A DNA stretch of 64,000 nt, taken from NCBI GenBank assembly GCA_026182355.1, contig JAPFBL010000225.1, positions 310,001 to 374,000 on the forward strand, in the 5' to 3' direction. Shown in pieces: positions 24,427-34,896 of the stretch. Every line of letters starts with the position of its first letter. Within the stretch, counting starts at the first letter, position 1. Made by a program: the position numbers and the translations under genes. Source of the DNA: Hermatobates lingyangjiaoensis (Eukaryota; Arthropoda; Insecta; Hemiptera; Hermatobatidae). The notes under the pieces were generated by a model. The model saw nothing but the letters and a program-made list of their open reading frames with translations, had not been told where the DNA came from and did not search any database.

Positions 24427-24553
24427 CTCTAGAGTGTTGAAACTTTGGAATTACTATGGAACTGATAATAGCATTAAATGAAAAAAGATCAGAATTATGA
24501 AATACTGGAATAGTCTGACTGTAAAGTTGTAATAGTTACATCTTTTGTTGTAG

Positions 24554-24783
24554 GTTACAAAGAAGACAAGAGTATAAAAAAGTTTTCGTGTGTATTGTGC
24601 GGAAGGAGATACAAATTGCAGTCGAGTCTGTGCCACCACAAACGCTACGAGTGCAACAAAGAGCCCCAGTTCTGCTGTCCTTATTGCCCTTATAGGGCTC
24701 ATCAGAAATTTAGTCTCAAAGCACATGTATTATGCAAACACCGAACTCTTCTGGCTGACAAAGTGGAATCGGTGTTGATGTGA
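24554..24783 (+). CDS. lola: lola alternative terminal exon 12
   Basis: The acceptor TTGTTGTAG ends at 24553. It encodes 75 residues: finger 1 at C12, C15, H28, C33 (CVLCGRRYKLQSSLCHH) and finger 2 at C41, C44, H57, H62 (CPYCPYRAHQK). The lead YKEDKSIKKF and finger 1 helix mark it as a close relative of exons 10 and 11. The AHQK start of finger 2 is shared only with exon 10. AATAAA at 24874-24879 is 91 bases past the stop. Confidence 0.93.
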
Positions 24784-25136
24784 AATATTTCCTACTGGAT
24801 GTAACATATATTTACATCTCATTATGTCACAACATTAATCTTTTTTCTAGTAAGAAATTTTGTAAATTTGTAAAATAAAAAAAAATACCATAAGACTAGT
24901 AGTTAATGAGTTTTCAAGGACTACGAACATAGTCCATTGGTGACAACTATGATTTGAAACAGCTCTCCCATTGTCCCCGATGATTTTTAGTTTGATTTTC
25001 TTGAGATGTGCTAAAGCAAGAAAATTGATCCGCTGAACTGCAAGTCATGTGCTATGCGTTTGTTATGAACTGACGAGTAGACTTGATTAGGTTAATAATG
25101 ATTATTAACAGTCAAAGTGTTGCTGAGTGCTATGGA

Positions 25137-25275
25137 CGTCCAGACTTGCGTGGCTTTTGTGTTTTAAGTGTTGATGTTCGTCCAGACTTGCGTGGCTTTT
25201 GTGTTTTAACTGTTGATGTTCGTCCAGACTTGCGTGGCTTTTGTGTTTTAAGTATTGATGTTCGTCCAGAGTTCC
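25137..25275. repeat. 42-base tandem repeat, three copies and a partial
   Basis: Unit starts lie at 25137, 25179 and 25221, with a truncated fourth copy from 25263. Each begins CGTCCAGACTTGCGTGGC. Because 42 is a multiple of three, both strands stay open across it, producing 60-85 codon frames that I regard as artefacts. Confidence 0.9.
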
Positions 25276-25552
25276 ATAGTATTGGGTATCGTCCATCTCA
25301 ATTAGTACTATTCTTTTTTTTTTTCATTCATCCTAGGTGAAAAGATGAATGAATGAATGCCTTTTTTTACTAATATATTGAACTTATAATCCAAATAAAT
25401 TGAGCACCCCATAAAAGAGTATCAAAAAATAGTGACTCCCAGCAACTCAGTTTAGTTGTAACTGTAAAAACTTTTTCAACCGTGTCAGCTTTTGAAGCTT
25501 GAATTGTCTAGAGTACTTTTGATTTAATTAATCTATTGAACTACAAAAGATA

Positions 25553-25975
25553 ATTAGAATTAGTAATAATACAATCCGTCATACCTCGTAAAGTCTCAGA
25601 AAAGCTCGACCGGTTTCGGGTTCGTCTGGATCCCATCTTCAAGAGCACCTAACTGACTGTGAATGTTATTTCCCTATATTCTACCTATATATATCATCTA
25701 CATTGTGGAACAAATCCACAGACAACAAAAAAAAAAATTTTTTTTTCATATTTCAGAAGTATGAAAAAAAATTGACTACACAGACAACACTGATTCCACA
25801 ATGTAGATGATATATATAGGTAGGTTGTAGGAAAAGAACATTCACAGTCAGTTAGGTGCTCTTGAAGATGGGATCCAGACGGACCCGAAACCGGTCGAGC
25901 TTTTCTGAGACTTTACGAGGTATGATGGATTGTATTATTACTAACCTCAGTGGAACTAACCCATTAACTATATTT
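25553..25975. repeat. Foldback repeat family 4, long copy with palindromic centre
   Basis: The outer arms match the 7.8 kb copy (AAAGTCTCAGAAAAGCTCGA and complement). Between them lies a second palindrome, with GATATATATCATCTACATTG-like arms, TTCCACAATGTAGATGAT on the right and an A/T-rich turn near 25735. Confidence 0.8.
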
Positions 25976-26712
25976 TACAAAAGATAAGTTAGTTTTGATA
26001 CAGTGATACTTATATAACTGAAAGGCACAATTAGCTTACTTGTGGGAGATCGTTCAAGAAGAGTTCCAACTTTCCATAGGTCACACTTATAAATTTTCGG
26101 CAATTTTGATAACGATATCAAAATTCTACATTCTAAAAAACATACATTCTAATAAAGTCCTACAACTTTATTAGGTTTAACAACATATTATCAAACCATG
26201 GGAGTCTTAAAATGATCGTTTATTTTAGAGCATATGTTCGGAGATGATCTGATTTAGCTCTCTGATCATTACTTAATTGGCCATGTTCTTCTTAAAAACT
26301 GAACGGATAAAACTCCCCTCTGTAAATGTTATCTTTAGTTTCGTGATAGAACCAGATCTTCCTGTGTATATTCTGCTTTAAGGCAACCCCGGGGGAGGAA
26401 GAAATCTTGATATGACAGGAGGTGAGTGTCCTGAGAGAAACTGATAAAGCCGTTCAAAATAGTTTGATATTGATTACAAGGCCCTCTTTTAGGCATTTGA
26501 GATACCGAGCTTGATTTCTCTTGCTTGAACTAGAACTCCGCAGAAGTTGACAGTTACAGATCTGTCACTCATTCTTGAAGTTTTCGGGCACATTTTAAAG
26601 GCAGTCTCGAATCGCCCATGGAGTTGCCTTTAACAAAGTTTTAAGGCTGCTTATGGAAGAGTTTTGTTATAATTGAGAAGTTTATTTAAGTGATGATGTG
26701 ATTTGGTTTCAG

Positions 26713-26951
26713 GGAAGCAGTTCTCTTGCGAGTCGTGCGGTCGCTCCTACGCTTGGAAATACAGTCTACTTCGACACAAGCGCTGCGAGTGTCTCAAGGA
26801 CCCTCTGTTCGTCTGCCCTCTCTGTCCATACCGGGCCAAATACAAGAGCTCTCTTACACGCCATTGCATTCTGCGCCACAACTTCAACGCTGACAAAACA
26901 GCAATCAAATCCTTCAATGAAAAGGATTTCAACATTACATCTTTGTACTAA
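26713..26951 (+). CDS. lola: lola alternative terminal exon 13
   Basis: The acceptor GGTTTCAG ends at 26712. It encodes 78 residues: finger 1 at C5, C8, H21, C26 (start CESCGRSYAW) and finger 2 at C34, C37, H50, H55 (start CPLCPYRAK). The linker is CECLKDPLF, the most diverged of the array, with Cys for Tyr before the last ligand and Leu and Asp for Asn and Glu. The 23-residue tail is charged and Asn/Lys-rich. AATAAA at 26987-26992 is 36 bases past the stop. Confidence 0.92.
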
Positions 26952-27541
26952 TATAACTTCTTTTCAATATGGATTTTCTAATTGTTAATAAAACTTTACA
27001 TATAATGTAATGCCTGTCGTTTAGTTTTCCCATTTCATATCATAAGTTAAAAGTACACTTTTTTTCAGTAATAGCTGCTCAAATATTTATCTATACCAAG
27101 GATCTTAATAGATATTCCCTTTTAATTCTACTTGTACAAAAAAAGTTAGCTCCTTATCTGTTCTTTGTCTTGAATGAACTTCGAACTCACATGTACTTTT
27201 TGCTTAAGATGTCAAGGCTGATACCATATCATAGCTCTGCACAGTTTTTAGATCAGTACAAAACCTCTGATGGCTCCAGTCAATCATTGTACAATTTTGT
27301 TTATTATTTTTATGAACATTTGATCTTTTGTTGCAATATTATAGAACAAATGATGAGTCATACAAGTTTACTAGTTTTACAAAATATATAAGGGGCGGTT
27401 TGTAATGTACGTGGATTTTTCATGGTGACTATACTGGTTAAAGCTAAAGAACACTGATTGTTATTTACTTTAGGAAAGGCTGGGAGTGGTGGTGTTGACG
27501 AAGGTGAATTGTCATTTAACGTGAGTGGTTTGGGTTGGCAG
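26952..27541. other. Gap between exons 13 and 14
   Basis: It holds the exon 13 poly(A) signal. A 73-codon frame at 27170-27391 lacks recognisable motifs. Nothing else was seen. Confidence 0.45.
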
Positions 27542-27747
27542 AGATGGTCAGCTCAGGCGAGGTGTTCACGTGTCGGGTATGTGGCAAGTCCTACAAGCAT
27601 GTTGCCAGTCTCATCAACCATACCAAGTTCGAGTGCGACAAGGAGCCTCAGTTTGCCTGTCCTCATTGCCCCTACAGAGCCAAGCGTAAGGGCAACCTCA
27701 AGGCCCACCTTATCTACAAACACCTCAACCTCGGAGTCCATTACTAG
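27542..27747 (+). CDS. lola: lola alternative terminal exon 14
   Basis: An in-frame stop at 27517-27519 means the acceptor lies after it. GTTGGCAG ending at 27541 and GCTCAG ending at 27556 both give the shared phase. The first is chosen because a TTTAAC branch-like motif lies about 20 bases upstream. With that start it encodes 67 residues: finger 1 at C10, C13, H26, C31 (CRVCGKSYKH) and finger 2 at C39, C42, H55, H60 (CPHCPYRAK). The linker is FECDKEPQF. The 3' end of the exon is amplified into the minisatellite that follows. AATAAA at 28138-28143. Confidence 0.9.
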
Positions 27748-28070
27748 TCAGTCAACGCTGTCCTCACAGCCCCTGCGGAGCCAAGCGCAAGGGCAACCTC
27801 AAGGCCCACCTTATCTACAAACACCTCAACCTCGGAGTCCATTACTAGTCAGTCAACGCTGTCCTCACAGCCCCTGCAGAGCCAGGAGCAAGGGCAACCT
27901 CAATGCCCTCCTTATCTACAAACACCTCAACCTCGGAGTCCATTACTAGTCAGTCAACGCTGTCCTCACAGCCCCTGCGGAGCCAACAGCAAGGGCAACC
28001 TCAATGCCCTCCTTATCTACAACACCTCAACCTCGGAGTCCATTACTAGTCAGTCAACGCTCTCCTCATT
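27658..28070 (+). repeat. About 101-base minisatellite derived from exon 14
   Basis: The last 90 or so coding bases of exon 14 and the next 12 bases recur. The motif CATTACTAGTCAGTCAACGC appears at about 27739, 27841, 27941 and 28042. Unit length drifts from 102 to 100 bases. The first extra copy is nearly identical to the exon end, while later ones share CAATGCCCTCCTTATC changes. All extra copies lie after the exon 14 stop, so they are 3' UTR. A 163-codon frame through them is out of phase with the fingers. Confidence 0.9.
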
Positions 28071-29135
28071 TCGCTTCCTAAGTAATCTTATTTTCTTAGT
28101 TTCTCGTCATTATATTAACCATGTTTCTCAGACAATCAATAAATCTTATCTATATTTTGGTAATGTATATTCAAGTCTCTGGCAAACTGTAATAGTACAC
28201 TATTTAAATTTAGTATAATTCAAATAATGTAATATTACAGCTGTCCTACTGAAATTACACATTTTACTGTAGAAATAAAATAATTATTAAATTGACAGAT
28301 GTAATATCTTAAAAGATGAAAATTTACATTATTCTTGGTTAGAAAATGTCACCCCCTACAGATTACTTGTAATACTCTAATAAAATGACACCATGAAGAA
28401 AATAGCACCTGCGTGTGTGAAATTACATTTCATGAGTACTTTGTTATTCATTTGTTTAAAACCACTAATTTATGGATACCTACGGTTATGGATTCTAAAC
28501 AATTGACTGTAGATTTTATTCTTGAAAAAGTTTAAAATTAAACCAGAAAACGAAACTTAATAAATCTAAGTTAATCATTGTTTAGTAATTTTTGGATTCC
28601 TAACCATCTTTGAAGATAATCAAGAATATTCATTTTTATGTATTTTTTTTTATTTCTATTATATGATTTTTTAAAAAACATTTTTCTTTCAGCTATACCC
28701 TACTCTTCGTGATAATGTGGTCGTTTTGTTTGCAGATTTGTTTTACTAAATCAAGATTTTCAAGATTTAAGTTTTCTTCCAAGATTTTCTTAAGTTCTAT
28801 GGTACAGTCGTACAGTTACATAGTAAGGAATCGTTTATTAAACCAGGGAATTAGTTATAAAAACCTTATGTTTATTTTGAGTCAGCAGAAGTAAGCCCCT
28901 ACATGCGCAGGATTCAAGTCGATTCATAAAATGTCAGGACAGGAAGGTTGGACTTGATGAAAACTATCTTCTGTCTTTGTCTTACCTCGTTATTATCTAA
29001 TCATTTTTATCATTCATATTTTTATCAAGATGGGATGTTTTCAACAATATCGGAAATGATTGACGTAAACAGTTTGATGACCAGTACCTGTACGCTTTGC
29101 AGTCATAATTAAATAAAATAATAAAATTTTAGATA

Positions 29136-29451
29136 GGTTAGGTTAGGTTGCAGTAGCAGCCTCACAAGGGACCACACGTAGGCCGAGCATTGGCCCTTTG
29201 TGATACCACACAATGAAGATTGATTCTACAGTGGGAGTCCTAAATTTTGCCTAACTCAAGTATATTTACAGTAGGGATCTTTAACGAATATCTGACATCT
29301 TACAGGCTCGGGACTGACGACTTAACGTCCTTCTCCGAGGGACGACGTTTATTCACCTCCCGCGTGAATAAATCGAGGGCCAGGTGGGGATCGAACCCCG
29401 GTCTCATCAGTTCAGAGGCGACCACGTAACCACTGAGCTAGCCTGGCCCTT
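29136..29451 (-). mobile_element. tRNA-derived SINE with 14-base target duplication
   Basis: A perfect TAAAATTTTAGATA lies on both sides (29122-29135 and 29452-29465). On the minus strand the head (complement of about 29379-29451) has a tRNA-like form: GGGCCAG opening, a box-A-like TAGCTCAGTGGTTACG, a box-B-like GGTTCGATCCC and a closing CTGGCCC. A body with CCCTCGGAGAAGGACGTTAA follows, and the 3' tail is CAACCTAACCTAACC. It belongs to the same family as the copy at 62940-63403. Confidence 0.85.
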
Positions 29452-30844
29452 TAAAATTTTAGATAAAATATATATTTTTATTTTCCTTGTCTTTAAACAT
29501 TTCGCACTGCTAGTTTCTTGAAGCATAGTTATTGGTTTTTTAGTGTTTTTTCCTATTTTATGTAGCAGGGTACAAAACTGGTTTTGATTCTTTGTTCGTA
29601 CTTAATCTCATCCCCTGATTATAAACAATGAAAGATGCTCTATCACATGGTTTCATGGTATTTAATTCTTGACATGACTTCTCTTTTGGCTCTTTGGACC
29701 CCATCTTGTTCACTCCACCAGTGAGAATAAGCTAATCTTTTCCTCCCGTGAAGCTCATTCGTGTCGCTTCTTCTTACATAACTATCCGTCTGTTGTGTTT
29801 TATCTGGTTTTTCTTATTCATAACTATTCTTGCAGAAAACTTTAATTCTCTATAGTTGTACAAGGTTTCAATTCCTGCAATGATTATAATCCATGATTAC
29901 TATCCTAACATGGAGAGGAGACTATTACGAGCAGAAAAATGTATAAAAGTGCATTTACTAATGAAATTGTTAAACGGCAACCATTTTCAAAACCATGTAC
30001 TGTATTGATATATGTACAGATGTTTTGTTTAAATTAAAATTATTTTTTTTTTTTACAGTAAATGCAGTTATTTTTTGTTTCCTTTGATTGATAATATATT
30101 AGTTTGGAATTTAAGTGACCTAATTATTTAGCTGCAGTTTTTTGACATATGGAACACGTAAATATATTTTGTCTATTTTGCACATTCAAAACCTCCATTT
30201 TTTACAAACTTAATATTTATAGTATTTATATTTGTCGTAAACAATAAACTTTTTTTATGAATATTATTTTTTAAAAAAGAAAGAGTGAATAATTTGTGAG
30301 AAGATGTAATTTTCAGACTTCTCGAGGAAGCTTACGCAAGTAAGACAAGGCGTTCGCTTGACTTGTTGTGTTGCTGCTTAAGCGGGCAGTAACATTCTTT
30401 CTACCTTATAACATGCAACACAAAACAGAATCTCACAATTTTCTTGCCATATCAATAATAATGAACTGTTTGCTGAAGTAGAAAAAGTTCTTTTCCAATC
30501 CGAACTCATATATATTCTATTAATTTTCGGTACTTAGTATTTCAAATTCTGAAAATTCATTTCGGGTTAATCTTAACATGAATTCATGATTGCTAAAATA
30601 AACAGTCTTGAAATGTTTTGCCCAATAAAGAAAACAGCCATTGTGGATTATATAAAATAATTGATTTGATGTCAATGTTTTTGGTAGTTATGAATAATGG
30701 AAAAGAATTTGTGCTCTTGCAGTAAGTTTATTTTCTGACTATTAATGTTGTGATGCCATAGTACACGCAGTTTGATTAGCATGGACTAAATGATAAAGAT
30801 GTTTTATGAATTGCTAGCCTGACTTCACATTACGTGACTGTTTG

Positions 30845-31133
30845 AGGTCTTATATATACTTTTTCGTTGGAAATACTATCCGAAACGGACAAATATGGTT
30901 CAATGTAGAAAAAGAAACATAGAGAAATTAAAATCACACATTTACAGTCTCTAATTTTCTGTTTGAACCGTCTTCAGGAGAGATAAGAGGGGGAAACGAA
31001 GCGCACAGACCAACCGTCTCTGAGCCAGTGCGCTTGGTTTCCCTATCTCTCCTGAAGATGGTTCAAACCGAAAATTGGAGACTGTAAGTGTGTGCTTTTA
31101 ATTTCTCTATATTTCGTTTTCTACATTGAACTA
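30845..31133. repeat. Foldback repeat family 5, two arms
   Basis: The left arm runs TTTTTCGTTGGAAATACTAT, then a GTTCAATGTAGAAAAAGAAA stretch, to GTCTTCAGGAGAGATAAGAG. The right arm mirrors it and contains at 31052-31073 CTGAAGA, a GGTT/AACC hairpin and GAAA. An AT-rich tract follows on the right. Confidence 0.8.
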
Positions 31134-32131
31134 TATATATATGTATATATAACGTTAATTGTGACAATCAGAAAATAAGCAGAAAATTGAGTGAAAAAAA
31201 ACTGCTCACTTAAGTATTATCCTCTACAATCTCATACAAGTTAGTGAAGCGAAACATTGTTTTTTTCGTAAACATGCTATTAGAAATCAAATTTTCATAG
31301 GTACCACAAACAAAAATTATGGTAACTAGCCTAAAATGTATTCCTTTGTACACTGGTAAGCTATTTCTTCCGTAAGCTATTATTATGAAATAATACCAGC
31401 AAGAGTTATCTGCTTGTACAGTTATTAGGATGAGTACTTGATGTGTACAGACGGACGGACATCCCAAGATGAGATCTTGCTTAATGGAAGGCACCGTTAA
31501 ACAAGACTCAGGTAAAGTATTTGAAACTGTTAAAGTGCATTCTTTGAAGCGTTTTCATTAAATTTATTATATATTATTCTTATGAACAATAATTATATGT
31601 TATTATTGTCTTATCTTAATCTTGTGTAGTGAAGATAGATTATTTTCAACTCAGTTTGAAATATGTCTTTTTTTGGTACCCGAAATAGTTGCAGATGTTA
31701 CTCGGTTATAATGCACATTTTGAAATACTCGTATTTGCCTGTATTTCAATGGTAGAATCTTCTTTAAGAACTTGAATACATGAATTAATTAAATAGAAAC
31801 GATCGCCCTATTTGCTTCTGTTATTGTTTTGAAGAAGCTGTTGAAGATGTAATTTTCATTTTCAGATCAATGAATGTGACTCTTATTCCTGAGACTTCAG
31901 AGTATGTCTGGCGCTCGTAAAAAAGTAATTGAATATAAGCTACATTACTTATTTACAGTTACAACAAAAAAAGGTCATAAAAACGATTCGCAGTTTTTTA
32001 AGAAAAATACTGTAAACTATGGAGACTTCATTTCAAAGAAAACATCTCTGATTCCTCTACCAAAGAAAGGCTTTGAAATGATATTAAATGTATTTTAAAA
32101 CCTGGCAACTAATTAAAATGTATTATTCCAG

Positions 32132-32343
32132 ATGGGAGGGGAAAATTGAAACCATTTCGATGTGATGAATGTGGAAATACATACAAACTGAAGTCTTCAT
32201 TAAGAAATCACAAGAGTTTTGAGTGCAACAAACCACCGCAGTTTTCTTGCAAATTCTGTCCCTACCGCAGCAAAAGGAAGGGCAATCTCCAAGCCCACTA
32301 TATCTCCAAACACTTGCCGTCTTCTTCTTTCGTCAGCTTGTAA
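32132..32343 (+). CDS. lola: lola alternative terminal exon 15
   Basis: The acceptor TATTCCAG ends at 32131. It encodes 69 residues: finger 1 at C10, C13, H26, C31 (CDECGNTYKL) and finger 2 at C39, C42, H55, H60 (CKFCPYRSK). The linker is FECNKPPQF, with Pro for Glu. The tail LPSSSFVSL is Ser-rich. AATAAA at 32415-32420 is 72 bases past the stop. Confidence 0.93.
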
Positions 32344-32594
32344 TCTCGTTATTGCTCAATCGAATGTTCATTAATCGGAAAAATGTAACCAATACTTATA
32401 TTAAAGTACTTTTCAATAAATCTTTATACTTTATTCGGATTAAATTATTTTTAAACTAAACCATGGTTACCAATGATCAGTCCTTTTAGCTAATGAAAAT
32501 AGTTGCTTGTATGATGATTCCTTGATATTTTGTTCTGACAGCTCATACTAACCATCAGAATTTCTGTTTTAAAATAATGCCATTTTTTTTTCAG

Positions 32595-32761
32595 ATAGAT
32601 TTGATTGTAAGGTCGTAGTTACAGCAGACAGGACGAGAAGTTTGTACTATATGTAACAAAGGGCCTAGTTTCTGTTGCGCACTCTGTGTCCATTCAGAGC
32701 AAGAAGGAGAGAAACAAAATCTCATATTTTTAAAAAAAACATTAAAAGGATTTCCTTATTG
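32595..32761 (+). pseudogene. lola: Decayed copy of exon 16 (lola pseudoexon)
   Basis: A T-rich tract and CAG at 32594 look like an acceptor. What follows aligns to exon 16: both have TCGTAGTTACAGCAGACAGG, then TGTAACAAAGG, CCTAGTTTC and AGAAGGAGAGAAAC. The copy has lost the segment holding the second Cys of finger 1 and the stretch that encodes the finger 1 His. Its frame meets a stop at the former Glu-Cys position (ATG TAA), and the finger 2 end is altered. It sits only 0.6 kb upstream of its intact partner, so a local tandem duplication followed by decay is likely. Confidence 0.88.
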
Positions 32762-33365
32762 AAGTTGCAATATGTGAAGTAGATTAAGTACATCTCCTGG
32801 TGAACTAATCAATTGAACCTTTGCTAAATGTTTCAATACTGACTTTGTCACCATTTTGGATATCTTTTAAGCTCTTTATTTTCATTGCCTTGTATGAATG
32901 AGAAACTCGTACTTTATCTGGAGGTACCTAAGTCATGAGATTAAAATTTCCCAATATCACTTGAAGTATGCACGATTTTTCTAAAATCGCGAGTTATCTT
33001 TTCAATCTTCACAGCTTCTCTTTTCCCTTTTTTTCCATCCTACTCCTTATTCTGTGTTTTTTTTTTTTGGTCCTGACAAACATTGAGTTCAACCTTTAGT
33101 ATACATTTCTTTGTTTCAATGAATATAATTTAGCCTAGTATCTAGTTGATACTGGTTTGGCGAATTCTGTTGACGTTTTTACACATTTTGTCCTTTCAAT
33201 GAATTTTCCTTTCATTATACATACGTATGAGTCAAGCAAAAATAATTAAGCAATTCAGTTAAAATCCTTTAGAATCAAATTTCATAAATTCTCTTCCTAA
33301 TTGGGAAAAAAAGGAAACCTGCATTTTATTAGCCATGAACTAATTAATTTTTTTTCTTTTTTCAG
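32762..33365. other. Gap between pseudoexon and exon 16
   Basis: AT-rich, with no recognised feature apart from the T-rich tract before exon 16. Confidence 0.45.
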
Positions 33366-33553
33366 GTAGGTTTTACTGTGGGGTCTGCTCTCGTAGTTAC
33401 AGCAGACAGGACGCCTTGCGACGACACGAGAAGCATGAATGTAACAAAGGACCTAGTTTCCACTGCACTCTTTGTCCATTCAGGGCAAGAAGGAGAGAAA
33501 CCCTTAAATCTCATATTATTAAAAAACACGAAAAACATTCAATATTGGAATAA
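33366..33553 (+). CDS. lola: lola alternative terminal exon 16
   Basis: The acceptor TTTTTTCAG ends at 33365. It encodes 61 residues: finger 1 at C4, C7, H20, C25 (CGVCSRSYSR) and finger 2 at C33, C36, H49, H54 (CTLCPFRARR). The linker HECNKGPSF is unusual, with His for Tyr and Gly for Glu. The tail is EKHSILE. A 61-codon frame in another phase is a shadow. AATAAA at 33674-33679 is 121 bases past the stop. Confidence 0.92.
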
Positions 33554-33879
33554 TTTTATCTAATATAACTTTGTATATTATAGTGATAATTATAAATATA
33601 ATGATTATAAGTAAGAGTTTATAACTTCAAGTCCATGCGTAAGGGCCACTTAGTCCTGATCATGTGCTCTCTGAATAAATTTTTTTAACAAACTTTTCTT
33701 TTCATCACCCTAATCCTAACTTATATACATACATAAACGAATTAAAATGAAGGTAGCACACGGACAAAGGAATAACTGACATCTACATTTCGACTACAGT
33801 CGTTATCAGGAGGTGAAGAGTCCCGCAGGAAGGCAGAGCGGCGACTATATATATATATATAAAACTAGATTACACATAA

Positions 33880-34020
33880 ACACGTGAAATGACAATCAAT
33901 GATCAAACCACAATATGAAATGGGAAAAAAGACTAAGATCTTTCAACCGCAACAAGCGGTCTTTGTCTGAGTCAAAAACAGCACTTGGGTTTTTGACTCT
34001 GATGAAGACCACTGGTTACC
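33880..34020. repeat. Foldback repeat family 1, diverged
   Basis: The left arm begins CACGTGAAATGACAATCAAT and the turn is at CAAAAACAGCACTTGGGTTT. The right arm breaks off after CCACTGGTTACCGC. An AT tract lies just upstream. Confidence 0.75.
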
Positions 34021-34249
34021 GCTGACCCACGGTGCCGAAAGCTTGTCTTATTAGTTTAGTTTAGTATAGTTGTTAATTAAATATAGATATTCCGGGTGAA
34101 GTGTTTTTTAGTGTTCTAGCCTTCTGAATGTGTTTTGCTAGCCTGCAAAACCTGTGAATGCAGAACCTGCCATCAAATTCAATAGCATATGCTTAAAGAG
34201 GACTTGCTGCCGAAATATACTTGTATATATATATATATATATATAAATA

Positions 34250-34418
34250 TGATCAAACCACAATAAGAAATGGGAAAACAAGACTAAGATCTTTCAACCG
34301 TAACAAGCGGTCTCCGTCAGAGTCCTTGTTACGGTTGAAAGATCTTAGTCTTGTTTTCCCATTTCTTATTGTGGTTTGATCATTGATTGTTGTTTCACGT
34401 GTTTATGTGAAATCTTTT

Positions 34419-34425
<7 letters not shown>
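34250..34425. repeat. Foldback repeat family 1, turn deleted
   Basis: Both arms are present from ATGATCAAACCACAATAAG to TTCACGTGTTTATGTGAAAT. The central turn, with the AAAAACCCAACT motif and the first hammerhead box, is missing. (AT)n tracts lie on both sides. Confidence 0.85.
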
Positions 34426-34454
<29 letters not shown>

Positions 34455-34831
34455 CACATATTGAAGGAGTCGAGTGTAACACCTTTTAATCAAGAGGGAC
34501 TGTGCAACCTCTACCCCCATTGACATGAAGACAAAGACTACTTTTCATAGAAGACAAATGAGAGTATCAATTAAAATAAATTCAATTTCCGTAGCAGATA
34601 GTAGACAAAACCAACATTTAACCACCACAAAATCAAAAATAGAAAGGGAACAGGAGTTCACTGCAAAGTGAGGCTCATGTTTCCTGCCAATAATCTTATA
34701 TCACAGAGGAACTGTGCAACCTCTATACCCATTGGCGGAATAACAGGGGCTTTGCTGGGCAGCGGGTAAATGGGACCGCACGCATGGACCTATAAACTAT
34801 ACTCTCCTATTGGTCACCATTGTAACGAATC

Positions 34832-34834
<3 letters not shown>

Positions 34835-34878
<44 letters not shown>

Positions 34879-34896
34879 GAGAGAGAGAGAGAGAGA
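34835..34896. repeat. AT and GA microsatellite
   Basis: A TA run of about 38 bases is followed by GTACAGAGAGAGAGAGAGAG. Confidence 0.9.

Larger units (their letters stand above)
24784..26712. other. Gap between exons 12 and 13
   Basis: It contains the exon 12 poly(A) signal, a 42-base tandem repeat at 25137-25275 and a family 4 foldback at about 25553-25975. The rest, 25976-26712, shows nothing recognisable. Confidence 0.5.
28144..32131. other. 4 kb gap between exons 14 and 15
   Basis: It contains a SINE (29136-29451) and a family 5 foldback (about 30845-31133). Otherwise it is AT-rich with no recognised gene. A 94-codon minus frame at 31210-31494 and a 64-codon plus frame at 31904-32098 have no family features. 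Confidence 0.5.

Noticed and set aside
25083..25340. Frames encoding repeated RPDLRGFCVL-like units
   Set aside because: They result from the 42-base tandem repeat. No protein family is recognised.
27458..27949. 163-codon + strand open frame, the longest in the window
   Set aside because: It is out of phase with the exon 14 fingers and owes its length to the 101-base minisatellite. No domain is visible in it.
29379..29451. A functional tRNA gene on the minus strand
   Set aside because: Box A and box B and the acceptor pairing are seen, but the T stem pairs poorly and the sequence continues into a SINE body inside a target duplication, so it is a SINE head.
31210..31494. 94-codon minus frame
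   Set aside because: No motif, AT-rich, no splice or neighbour support.
31904..32098. 64-codon + frame just upstream of exon 15, as a possible extension of that exon
   Set aside because: It ends in a stop before the exon 15 acceptor, and the shared phase rule places the exon start at 32132.
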